From Plasmodiophora brassicae (Eukaryota > Endomyxa > Phytomyxea > Plasmodiophorida > Plasmodiophoridae), in NCBI GenBank assembly GCA_039704465.1, contig JASFAU010000009.1, positions 930,001 through 994,000 of the forward strand: a stretch of DNA of 64,000 nucleotides, written 5' to 3'. A program made the translations under genes and the position numbers. The notes beneath the pieces were generated by a model that saw only the letters and a program-made list of their open reading frames with translations, made no database searches and was not told the DNA's origin. How positions within the stretch are numbered: the stretch's first letter is position 1; every line of letters starts with the position of its first letter. Positions 51,786-60,694 of the stretch are shown piece by piece.

Positions 51786-53827
51786 TCACTGAGGTCGATC
51801 GTGCCCAACGTGTCCCCGACGCGAGGTGGTAGGGCGAACGCCTGAAGCCGCCGGGTCGAGTCCTGCTCGCCGTCCAGCGTTCGCAGCGTACCGAGATCGA
51901 CGGTCGCGTTTGTTGACACTGACCGATGTGGTAACGCGAACGCGTTCACGTTCTCGTTGAACGTTGCTGGGTAGGTTTCCTGGGTTGTCCCCACACCGAC
52001 CTGGTGCGGCAGCAACTCGTTCCCGTTGCCACCCTCCCGTCCTGCCAGCTTTAAATTGATGCAACGGACGCAGAGGGTGATCAGAAGGACACAGAATACG
52101 GACACGGATACGCCGGCGATCAACTCCATCGTCTCTAACGATAAGGCGGACGCCTGCGGTGTCGCCGGTGTGGCGCCTCCACGCGCTGGTGGACTCGGAG
52201 GGCAGATGCCGCTGTCGACGACGACATAGGTCCCGTCCGAACACCTGGATAAGGTGACATCGACTACGGTCACGTTGATCGGTGGCGGGGGCGCGTACGC
52301 CAGCAGAGGGATGCTCCGGAGGGTGCTGTTGGCCAGTTGCATGTTCTGCTGGAAGGCAACGGCGACGGCGCGCGCTGCTGCCTGGGTTGGGTCTGCGGGG
52401 GGCAGGACGTAAAACGTGACCGCCGGGACGGATTCGAGGATCCCGCAACTCGCGATACGACTCGTGTCGACCAGCATCTGTGACGCCAGAGCGCTGGAGA
52501 AGACCTGTAGGTCCCAGCTGATCCCCAGAGCGATCGCACCCAAGGGCACCGTGACGCGAGCCGCTTCCAAACCACGACCCTGTGAACCTGGGCCTGTCGT
52601 ACCGTGTAGGCTGGACGACGTCGGCGCTGATATCCGACGAGAAGGGCTATCGAGTTCCGTCGATCTACGCTTCGAGTACCGGGATCGAGGCGAGAGCGTG
52701 ACTCGGTGAGGATTCGTGGAGGTGCGCCTCGTTAGAGACGTAAACTGAGGCCAACGACGCCGCCCTGGCGTGGACGACCTGTGTAGCACAGAGGGAGCGA
52801 CTAGAGGCCCGGAAGTTGTGGACAGCCAACTAGTCGATTTGTTCGGCGGCGAAGCGCAAACGGCGACGACGGAGACCCAGAACGGGGCCTGTCCCCATGG
52901 GCAACCGCTAGTGTAAACGCTTGCATCCGGGAAGGACAATCGACACTTACGACGATTGGCGCACTGACTAAAGACAATGGCGGACGTATTGGCATTATGG
53001 CAACTGGGATCAACGGTGATGTTCGGGAAGGTTCCCTGAGGATGACCGAATGACGCGAACTGGATACTGCTGATCACCTGGCTAGAATCCGAACAGGCAA
53101 TGACAAGTGGAGTCGTGGATTCCTGGTAATTCGTCCCGCCACAGAGGTTCCCGGACCGAGTCAGCAGGCGCGCAGGTGGCCACAGCGTCGATAGGCGAGG
53201 CGTCGATGCGCCATAGTGGAGCACCAGATCCGTAATGTATCCAGGCGCGACTAAACCGGAGGGCCCGACCCAAATTTGAAGACCTTGGTCGTAGCGAGGT
53301 AGGGTCGCCCAGGACACGTCATGGAAGTATTTGGTCGTCACGTTGGAGCCGTCGTAGCAATCCAACACGATCTTCGTGAGGGCATACGACGTCGAGGTTG
53401 TGACCGAGAGGCCAACCTTGACCCACTGATCGAACGGAATCGCATCGGTTTCGAATACCAGCGGCGACGCGCCTCGCGGTGCGGCGCCAGACAGTATGCT
53501 GAGAGAGAAACCCAATGCGTTCGACGATGAGTTGAAGTAGAGTGTTGGCAACCCTTGACTGGCGTCTCCGCCTGTCATGAACGGAATTGCACTAAACAGG
53601 GGACGTGAACCGGAAGCTTTCCGGACCTGACTGCTTATGGACACCCAGGCAGTCCACGAGAAATTCGTTAATGGAGGCGCGAACAACGGCAGCGCATTGC
53701 CCGGAACAGGCTGCACAGGATGGTTCAGAAACAACGTGCTGTTCTCGCGAAACGAATAGCCAGCGACGCCGCTGGACGCAACGGCGGCACACCATATAGA
53801 TGCAACTACCCACAAACGATGCCGCAT
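51722..53827 (-). CDS. Type I membrane receptor with LamG-like and SUEL lectin domains
   Basis: About 700 residues from ATG 53827. Signal peptide (LWVVASIWCAAVASSGVAG); a concanavalin-like LamG region (about 30-225) with FSWTAWVSIS, FDQWVKVGLSV and YITDLVLHYG; and a D-galactoside-binding SUEL domain (about 240-340) with LVIACSDSSQVISSIQFASF, SCHNANTSAIVFSQC and CRLSFPDASV. A Ser/Arg-rich stretch with unusual composition (about 350-420) could hide an in-frame intron. It is followed by a juxtamembrane domain, one TM (LIAGVSVSVFCVLLITLCV) and a cytoplasmic tail of about 120 residues with NENVNAFALP. The SUEL pattern is closest to the plant beta-galactosidase type (FASFG.P.G.F). Probably binds galactosides outside the cell. 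Its 3' end is duplicated downstream. Confidence 0.75.
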   Translation of the reverse strand: MRHRLWVVASIWCAAVASSGVAGYSFRENSTLFLNHPVQPVPGNALPLFAPPLTNFSWTAWVSISSQVRKASGSRPLFSAIPFMTGGDASQGLPTLYFNSSSNALGFSLSILSGAAPRGASPLVFETDAIPFDQWVKVGLSVTTSTSYALTKIVLDCYDGSNVTTKYFHDVSWATLPRYDQGLQIWVGPSGLVAPGYITDLVLHYGASTPRLSTLWPPARLLTRSGNLCGGTNYQESTTPLVIACSDSSQVISSIQFASFGHPQGTFPNITVDPSCHNANTSAIVFSQCANRRKCRLSFPDASVYTSGCPWGQAPFWVSVVAVCASPPNKSTSWLSTTSGPLVAPSVLHRSSTPGRRRWPQFTSLTRRTSTNPHRVTLSPRSRYSKRRSTELDSPSRRISAPTSSSLHGTTGPGSQGRGLEAARVTVPLGAIALGISWDLQVFSSALASQMLVDTSRIASCGILESVPAVTFYVLPPADPTQAAARAVAVAFQQNMQLANSTLRSIPLLAYAPPPPINVTVVDVTLSRCSDGTYVVVDSGICPPSPPARGGATPATPQASALSLETMELIAGVSVSVFCVLLITLCVRCINLKLAGREGGNGNELLPHQVGVGTTQETYPATFNENVNAFALPHRSVSTNATVDLGTLRTLDGEQDSTRRLQAFALPPRVGDTLGTIDLSDEKDNNEVIYSDRHRRETAAT

Positions 53828-54135
53828 GGTCAACGTTGCCGAAAGAGGGCAGCCTTCTACTCGCCCGATCCAAATATCGTCTCAGCATCGGTCTCTCTAT
53901 TCATGACCGAACCATGTACCCATCTGTACACAACCTGTAATGCAGACGACCATCATTCGCAATGCCGACCAGGAGCATCCGTTCGCTGAAGTACGTTGCC
54001 ATAGACGGCACAACGACGCTGCTGTATCAAGCGGGTGCCGGTCTGCCCGGCCACAACGTCTCTTCCTGCTTGCCTGTTCCTGGTTGCACGCGCAGCGTCC
54101 GCCGAGATCGGGTCTGGCTCTCACAGGATCATTTG
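53828..54135. other. Intergenic upstream of the lectin receptor
   Basis: About 300 nt with no gene recognised; expected to hold the receptor promoter. Confidence 0.35.
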
Positions 54136-54317
54136 TTGATCAAGGAGCCAGCGAAAGCGAGAACGCAATGGGTCTGAACGTCGTTCTTCCCCGGCGACAG
54201 CCAATTCCGAAGATCTCGACCGACGATACCCCAGCCGAGGCGCACGGTACTGGCTGTTGTCGGGGACGAACGACGTTCAGACCGATTGCGTTATCGCTTT
54301 CCCTGGATCCTTGATCA
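54136..54317. repeat. Fold-back element with 67-nt terminal inverted repeats
   Basis: Left arm 54136-54202 begins TTGATCAAGGAGCCAGCGAA. Right arm 54251-54317 is its complement, with roughly eight differences, and ends CCTTGATCAA; the loop is 48 nt. The arms contain the shared core GGTCTGAACGTCGTTC. The size and palindromic ends (TTGATCAA) resemble a MITE. No clear target-site duplication is seen. Confidence 0.8.
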
Positions 54318-54618
54318 AATCGTGAAGGTGCTCGACTCAGTGCCTGGCGGAGACGTTCGGTACACGCCCGAGTAACCCGAGCGACAGACCCCCTCCACCC
54401 CAGCAAGATGTTCGACAACGTACATGAGCACGTAGCGACGAACACGTCATTTAGAGCCCGATGTTGGGCGACGATGATGACGCGAATGCCATTTCGCAAG
54501 CGACGGTCGCCCCGGTCAGGAGCGGTCGGCGGGACGTTGTCATCGGTACGATCAAGGTGCGAATGTCCCGGACCCACGCCAACGGACTGCGTGACGGACT
54601 CCGAAGTCGGCTTCGACA

Positions 54619-56715
54619 ATGGCTGCGGAGGCTTTGTTCATTGCTGGAGGTTGTAACCGGTCCTCGTCCGCCTTGTCATGGCGATATTCTGTCGATGATC
54701 TTATTGCCTACTGTTGTGGGAGCGTCATCGCGATTAGCGATGCGAAACAATGTAGAATTCGTGCGACTCTCGTCGGTCATGATGCGGACTCGCAGACGAC
54801 TGCTGTGCGTTGGGTACCAGGATCATCGAAGTTGGTCTCGGGCGCTTCCGATGGTCTCATCATTGTTTGGGCGTACTCGAACGCTGAATACCAAATCCTG
54901 CACCGTCTCGAGGGTCATGTATCGAGCGTCGCGTCGCTCACAGTGACCCCGCAGTACATCGTCTCGACGTCGTCTGACGGCACCGTCAGGATATGGGGCA
55001 TTGACTGCGACCAGCCGACCTGTATCCAAGTCGTCACGTGCGCCAGTTTGCCGCTGTGTACTGCAATTACCGCCTGGCAAGGGACGACGATTCTGGCAGT
55101 CGGTGATGTGTCTTCTCGGGTCACGCTGTATCGCCAAGAACAAGAATGTGGTTTCGTCTCGTTCACCGCTCTTGCTGGTCACGCTGATTGGGTTCGGGAC
55201 CTGGACTTTTGGACGTCTGATAGCGGATGTGTGTTGGCAAGCGCGTCTCAAGACGGGAACATTCGGCTGTGGCGTGTGTCTTTCGACGAATGCCTGCCTG
55301 ATGCTGTTCTGGAGGGTCACGATGACGCGGTCCTTAGCTGCCGATGGTCCCCTGATGGCCAATCGTTGCTCTCTGCCTCGATGGACAAGTCAATGGCAAT
55401 CTGGCGCGAGCATTGCGGCGCGTGGTTACCTTTGACGGCGACCGGTGAAGTCGGCGGTCACACGCTGGCGTGTTATTCTGCTGACTGGTCTCCGAACGGG
55501 GACATGTTCATCGGCCACACGTACAATGGCGGGTTTTACCTGTTCAGCACGTCGACGATGCAGGCGCTGCCAGTTTGGACAGGCCATGCCGGGCCCGTTG
55601 CCGGTTTGACGTGGCATCCGGACGGCGACTACCTGCTCACTGTTGGAGAATCGGATCAGACAACGAGGGCGTTTGCGAGACGTGCCGGGTCGGCAACGTT
55701 CTGCGAGATCGGGCGTCCCCAGGTGCACGGGTACGACATGAGCTGTATTGCCACAATCAACTCGGTCCCGTATCGATTCGCGTCCGGGGCACACGAGAAG
55801 ATCATTCGCGTGTTCGACGCTCCGTCAACGTTCCTTCGCGACCTGCACCGTATCGCTGGCGTTGCCATCAAGGATGATGGCAGAGAGCGTGCCGAGTGCG
55901 TGTTCGTTCCTGAAGTCGGCCTGTCGAACAAGGCAGAGGGAGACGGTCGTCAACGGCCAATCGCGACCAGTCCACCGTTGGAGTCGACCCTGATGCAGGA
56001 TACGCTGTGGCCTGAAGTCGCCAAGCTGTACGGCCACGGCAACGACACGATCGTATCGATCTGCACGTCGCACGACGGAACGCTCCTGGCATCGTCGTGT
56101 GCCGCAAAGGAACCTGCTGATGCCGCGGTCATTGTCTGGGATACGACGTCATGGTGCCAGGTCGGCAAGATCGCTGCCCACGCGCTTACCGTTGTGGCGA
56201 TGGAGTTCTCGCACGACAGCCGTTTCCTTCTCACTGCGTCCCGCGATCGAAGTGTCGCCCTGAGCGCCCGGCAGGACGATGGCCAGTGGTGCGTCGTGCA
56301 AACGGCGGCCAAGGCCCATCAACGGATCATCTGGTCATGCGGGTGGACGCACGACGATGCGTTGTTCGCAACCGGCTCCCGAGACAAACGTGTAAACCTG
56401 TTCTCGGTATCCCCGGATGCGTCGTTCAAGTTGGCAGCGACGTCGTCGTTAGGGCACTCTGTTCGCGCGATGGCCTGGCAGCCGGGAACGTCTGATCGTC
56501 TTGCTGTCGGGTTGGACAACGGACGGGTCATCATCTTGCAGGCGCACCGCCACCCGCAGACCCGCCTGGAACGCCTGTTCGACCTGGACCCGGCGCTGAC
56601 CCATTCCGGGCCGATTCGTGGCATCGCATGGCGCCCGGCAGACGATGACACCCGCGAATCTCTCCTGGCAACGTGTGGAGACGACCACACCGTCCGCATC
56701 TTCCGGTTATCGTAA
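54619..56715 (+). CDS. ELP2: Elongator complex subunit 2 (WD40)
   Basis: 698 residues, single exon. Two seven-bladed WD40 propellers: blades include VRWVPGSSKLVSGASDGLII, LEGHVSSVASLTVTPQYIVS, LAGHADWVRDLDFWTSDSG and LEGHDDAVLSCRWSPDGQSL, then GHTLACYSADWSPNGDMFIG in the first propeller. The second has YGHGNDTIVSICTSHDGTLL, AHALTVVAMEFSHDSRFLLT, RIIWSCGWTHDDALFATGSR and GIAWRP. ELP2-typical landmarks are HADWVRDLDF, the spacer with RPQVHGYDMSCI and FASGAHEKIIRVFDAP, and LWPEVAKLYGHGND. ELP2 scaffolds the Elongator complex that places the mcm5/ncm5 precursor on wobble uridine of tRNAs in the cytosol. Confidence 0.95.
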   Translation: MAAEALFIAGGCNRSSSALSWRYSVDDLIAYCCGSVIAISDAKQCRIRATLVGHDADSQTTAVRWVPGSSKLVSGASDGLIIVWAYSNAEYQILHRLEGHVSSVASLTVTPQYIVSTSSDGTVRIWGIDCDQPTCIQVVTCASLPLCTAITAWQGTTILAVGDVSSRVTLYRQEQECGFVSFTALAGHADWVRDLDFWTSDSGCVLASASQDGNIRLWRVSFDECLPDAVLEGHDDAVLSCRWSPDGQSLLSASMDKSMAIWREHCGAWLPLTATGEVGGHTLACYSADWSPNGDMFIGHTYNGGFYLFSTSTMQALPVWTGHAGPVAGLTWHPDGDYLLTVGESDQTTRAFARRAGSATFCEIGRPQVHGYDMSCIATINSVPYRFASGAHEKIIRVFDAPSTFLRDLHRIAGVAIKDDGRERAECVFVPEVGLSNKAEGDGRQRPIATSPPLESTLMQDTLWPEVAKLYGHGNDTIVSICTSHDGTLLASSCAAKEPADAAVIVWDTTSWCQVGKIAAHALTVVAMEFSHDSRFLLTASRDRSVALSARQDDGQWCVVQTAAKAHQRIIWSCGWTHDDALFATGSRDKRVNLFSVSPDASFKLAATSSLGHSVRAMAWQPGTSDRLAVGLDNGRVIILQAHRHPQTRLERLFDLDPALTHSGPIRGIAWRPADDDTRESLLATCGDDHTVRIFRLS

Positions 56716-56851
56716 CCTCGTTACCAGACGAAATTAACAACCTCATATTGTACGTCGTTCCTCCCTGTCTGCGGTAGATTCATCACGTCTTCTGTTGAAA
56801 GGATAGGTTCAGCATCGGTGGTCGACGTGTGCAGGCGCGCTTACACGCGCG

Positions 56852-57292
56852 TTATCGGTCGATGCAATCGGGGCAATCGCAGACGCCGTCGCCGACCATC
56901 GACGCGGGTATACTGAGCGCATCGCTGCACCGGAACCGGACGCCCCGAATATGTGAACAGGCGGACGTCCCCGTCTCGTCGCTGCCGTCCGGGCAATCGC
57001 AGTAGTCGTCGTTGACGCGGTCGCCGTCAATGACGGTCGCCCCATCGCCGCAGCGGAACGGCGGCTCTGCCCGAGCGGCCACGACCCTCGGCGCCGGCGA
57101 CCGCACGCGCACGACCGTCAGCACGCCGATGACGACGACGAACGCCACGACGACGAACCCGACCGGCAACCAGACCGACGGTCCGCGGTGCGACCCGGAC
57201 CCCAGCAGCCCCGTCTCGATGTCGCCGTCGTCGTCGTCGTCGTCCGCCCTGCTGGCCAGACGCTGGTGCCCCTGGCCACGCATCCGGATCAT
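56852..57292 (-). CDS. Single-pass membrane protein with glucosidase II beta-type LDLa modules
   Basis: 146 residues from ATG 57292; the longer frame to 57355 starts with TTG. An acidic cytoplasmic N-terminus (ADDDDDDGDIETGLL) precedes one TM (LPVGFVVVAFVVVIGVLTVV). Outside or luminal is FRCGDGATVIDGDRVNDDYC followed by DCPDGSDETGTSAC and FRCSD...IPASMVGDGVCDCPD. The Cys spacing and DGDRVNDDYCDCPDGSDE are the signature of the N-terminal domain of glucosidase II beta (PRKCSH). The usual coiled coil, mannose-6-phosphate-receptor domain and retention signal are absent, and a TM replaces the signal peptide. The second module ends early (CDCPDCIDR instead of CDGxDE). It may be an ER calcium-binding adaptor. 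Confidence 0.75.
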   Translation of the reverse strand: MIRMRGQGHQRLASRADDDDDDGDIETGLLGSGSHRGPSVWLPVGFVVVAFVVVIGVLTVVRVRSPAPRVVAARAEPPFRCGDGATVIDGDRVNDDYCDCPDGSDETGTSACSHIRGVRFRCSDALSIPASMVGDGVCDCPDCIDR

Positions 57293-57462
57293 CGAACAGC
57301 GACGGCCAACTGCAAAATGGCCATGAGGTGCATCAGGCGGCTCAGGAACTGCCAAACGGCCACTGCATCGGTCGGCTCAGAAGAATACGCACTGTCGTAA
57401 AGCGGTGGCCCGGAATGTAGTAGAAGTAGGGAAGCGCGGTCAGTAGGTAGTAGCGGGCGGCA

Positions 57463-59886
57463 TCACGCGGCCCTGTCCAGTTTCTGCGGCGTCAGGGTTA
57501 CCCAATGGTGCACGAGGCGGGTGATGGCCGTCGACTTGTGGATCAGGTCGCTGTCGGGTCGGTCGCGCATGCTGTACGTGACGATGTCCGCGAACGTCTG
57601 CCCAGACAGGTCGCGAGCAGACAGAAGACGATCCAGTGCGTATACGGACAGCAACGGGGAACCCGGTTGCCCAGCTGCGCCGGGCTGGGCTGTCAACCAT
57701 CTCAGAACATCTCCCAGCAGAGCGCAGTACGTCTCGGAGGCGTCATGTGCAGGTTTGCCGTCGTAGTTGAAAACGGGGACGAACTCCAGGCGGCTAGCGG
57801 CGATGTGCAGGAACGTTCGCCCGTGCACGTCGACGACATTCACCAGGTGCTCCAACGTCCCATGGAGCGATGCCACTTCCAGCATCACAGTTACGAACCG
57901 GTGGAGGCGGGGATGGGCGACAGCGCGATGCAGAGGGGTCCATCGGTCCGAATGCCATTGCACGAACAGCAACCGCCCAAACTCATACGTACACAGCGTC
58001 CGTACAAAGCTCATCACACGTTGGTCATCTTGGTGGTCATCTTTGACGGCACCGATGGCGATCCTCATCAGAACAGCGTGTAGGACATACGATGTCGTTT
58101 CGGGGTGCAGGCCCGACAGGTAGATAGCGTCGTGAAGAAAGGACCCGCTCAAGCTTGCCAGAATCGGAAGGAATGGCGCAGTTGCAGGATGGTACAACTC
58201 CCACATGACGTCCGGGTCACGTTCAAGTCGCAGCCGCGTCCACTCAGTGCACGACTGAACAACGATATCGTATGGCGATACCACATTCGTATCATGCCCC
58301 AGGAATTGCCAGTACAGCCGGGTCAGCTGCGCGACCTCATTGTGTGGACGAATCTGATCATCATCACTCACGATCCAGTAGTCCAGGGCCGATCGCCCGA
58401 GAGCGTCGCGGTGTCCCAGCGAGGCCGATGATCGCTGCCGGATCCACTGGAATACGTCCATGGTCATGCATTTCTTGTGGAACATTGTCCGTCCAGATTG
58501 CTTGTCGACGACGTTGAGCGCGAGGAGCACCTGGTCTGCCTTTGACGCTGCTACCAGTCTTTTAAAATCGCCGACAGGATCCGGGCGGTTGCATATGTCC
58601 ATGTTCACCAGAATAGAAGCGTCCTGGGCATCGGAGACCAGAGATAGACCATCCCCGATGAAACCAAGGACGCCCTTGATAGACCGATCGTACCTGGTTA
58701 CCAGAAGCCGGTCCAGGACCCGGTTGGCCCATGACAGCGCATCGTGATCGTCCGGAAGGAACGTCGCCGCCCTCTTCATCACCACGTGGGTCACCGTTTG
58801 AGAATCGAACGCCGCGAAGAATTTGGCGAAAACATCAGCTGGATCCACTGCATACTTCAGCATCAATGCCAGGAGGTCATAATCCTGTGAAACCAGATCG
58901 CGTTCCAAGTCGTCGTCCCACCAGTTGTCGACCAGACATTCTGCATCATCTGACGCAATGGCGTTCTCGAAGTCAGCGCCGAGCTCGATCAGCAACATCG
59001 CCTGCGACAAGTCACCGTCCCTGAAGGCAGATGCGAAGCGGGTCTCGCACAGAGGCGGATCGATCGCGTCGACATCCAGCCCATGTTCTGCAAGCGCTTC
59101 GAGCAGGCTGTTGCCGGCCTCGTACCTGATGTACTCGAAGTCGACCGCCGTCTCAACCAACCAACCTTCCTGGTCACCCAGACGATTCTTCACGAGCGAA
59201 AACACAGCTCTTGCGATTTCGTCCTTGTAGGCTACAGAAGCAGCCTGTTGAACATCAGCCTGCAACGCCTCCACCGCCTCGGAATCACATCGAGTAGCGA
59301 AACGGGCCCGATATGCATCCATCAAGTGCTCGACAGCGCGATAACATCGCTGCCGATGTATAACGGAATGCTTGTCCGCCCGGACCGCACACTGAATACC
59401 AATGCCCAAGGCAACCCCAGCAGGAAGTCCCCACTTCGTGATCGCCGTGCCCAACATGACGCGAATCGTGTCCCAAGGAACATTGTCATCGATGCTGAAG
59501 ATATGTCTCAGGAAGAGTATCTGCATTCGCCGTGGGATGTGCTGCTCTGCTATCTGCTTGTGGGCCCAGCTGCCGGATGCTGTCGCAACCAGAGGGTCAA
59601 CACTCAGATTGAAATAACTCAGAACCATATCTCGAGTTGTGTTTGGACGAAACAAGCCTTCCCACGACTGTCGATGTTGGATAATACTGGTGACCACCTC
59701 TGACCACTGGGACTGCGGATCCTCTATAGCGGCCAGACGTTTCAGCTCATCATTCTCCAAGAACGAGGACACCAGAAACGGGACGACAGGCGGCGCCTCG
59801 GTGAAATGGTGGACGCTTGAGACGCCGATGACGAGTACCGTTGCGCATAGCACTAACGTTGCTACACATCGGGCGGCGCTTGACAT
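57463..59886 (-). CDS. Secreted ~800-residue ankyrin-like protein (copy A)
   Basis: 807 residues, no intron. N-terminal signal peptide (VATLVLCATVLVIGVSS). No enzyme motif. The middle has degenerate ankyrin units: LLEALAEHGLDVDAIDPPLC followed by ETRFASAFRDGDLSQAMLLI and ELGADFEN. The second half has TMFHKKCMTMDVFQWIRQRS, DALGRSALDYWIV, SDRWTPLHRAVAHPRLHRFV and DVHGRTFLHIAASRLEFVPV. A paralogue of near-equal length follows upstream at 60.7-63.1 kb in the same orientation. Secretion plus ankyrin repeats is unusual and would fit an effector or vacuolar protein; function is unknown. The frame is intact. Confidence 0.8.
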   Translation of the reverse strand: MSSAARCVATLVLCATVLVIGVSSVHHFTEAPPVVPFLVSSFLENDELKRLAAIEDPQSQWSEVVTSIIQHRQSWEGLFRPNTTRDMVLSYFNLSVDPLVATASGSWAHKQIAEQHIPRRMQILFLRHIFSIDDNVPWDTIRVMLGTAITKWGLPAGVALGIGIQCAVRADKHSVIHRQRCYRAVEHLMDAYRARFATRCDSEAVEALQADVQQAASVAYKDEIARAVFSLVKNRLGDQEGWLVETAVDFEYIRYEAGNSLLEALAEHGLDVDAIDPPLCETRFASAFRDGDLSQAMLLIELGADFENAIASDDAECLVDNWWDDDLERDLVSQDYDLLALMLKYAVDPADVFAKFFAAFDSQTVTHVVMKRAATFLPDDHDALSWANRVLDRLLVTRYDRSIKGVLGFIGDGLSLVSDAQDASILVNMDICNRPDPVGDFKRLVAASKADQVLLALNVVDKQSGRTMFHKKCMTMDVFQWIRQRSSASLGHRDALGRSALDYWIVSDDDQIRPHNEVAQLTRLYWQFLGHDTNVVSPYDIVVQSCTEWTRLRLERDPDVMWELYHPATAPFLPILASLSGSFLHDAIYLSGLHPETTSYVLHAVLMRIAIGAVKDDHQDDQRVMSFVRTLCTYEFGRLLFVQWHSDRWTPLHRAVAHPRLHRFVTVMLEVASLHGTLEHLVNVVDVHGRTFLHIAASRLEFVPVFNYDGKPAHDASETYCALLGDVLRWLTAQPGAAGQPGSPLLSVYALDRLLSARDLSGQTFADIVTYSMRDRPDSDLIHKSTAITRLVHHWVTLTPQKLDRAA

Positions 59887-60694
59887 CTTGGCGACGAGGT
59901 AGCCCGGAGAATGCAGATCTGGGATTCGCCGTTTGCGGGTCCGTGCGTCGCACAGTGGCGGGTCGGCCGTCGCGCAGTGCGTGGGCGGGAGGCCCCACTG
60001 TGCAGCGGAGTCTGTCCACGCATTGCGCCACGGTGTGAACAGTCAGACCGCGACGTCGTGGTTGCAGCCCGGGACGACCCGCGGACGCCGCGACCCTGTC
60101 CTCTGACGCAGCCGCGTAACCCAAATCGGGCGCTCGTCGACCTGGAGGGCCGGACGCCGCGGTTATTCATAGCCCCTCTGCCGGGTTTGGGCCCTCAATC
60201 GGTTCGTCTTTGCTCTGCTACCTAGGTAGAGAGGTGCGGCCGTACGGGGTACCCGCGATGCGGCATGGCGTAGACTCCGCGTACGGCGTAACCTTTGACA
60301 ATTCTATAAATACCGCCACCTGGCTGAGCTCCAGAGTCGCAACTGCAACTATACCAGTTGAGCACCTCGTGACTTCAGTGGTTCTCAAACGTCTACATAT
60401 CCGCTCGCAAATTCGAAATGCGATTCCGTTGGAAACCAGGAAGGACAGTTGACGCCACACCGTACCGAGCATAGGAACTATCGCGCAGGTCGGGATCTGC
60501 ACCGAATATGTTGACGCCAACTGTGTCAGCCAGGTCGTGGCACCCGTACGTGTGGCAATCACGCATCCCTTCAGGATGAGGAATTTACTCGTTGTAAGTT
60601 TATTTATAACATGCCGATCGGCCGTTATGAGGATTGGGGGTCGGGCGTATGATGCCACGCCTCCGAGCGCACAGCAGATCCATTGCGAGCACCG
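59887..60694. other. Intergenic between the two secreted ankyrin paralogues
   Basis: About 800 nt. A TATA-like TCTATAAATACC lies at 60303-60314 and an AT-rich patch GTTTATTTATAAC at about 60598-60610. It should hold the promoter of copy A (minus) and the 3' end of copy B. No gene recognised. Confidence 0.4.
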
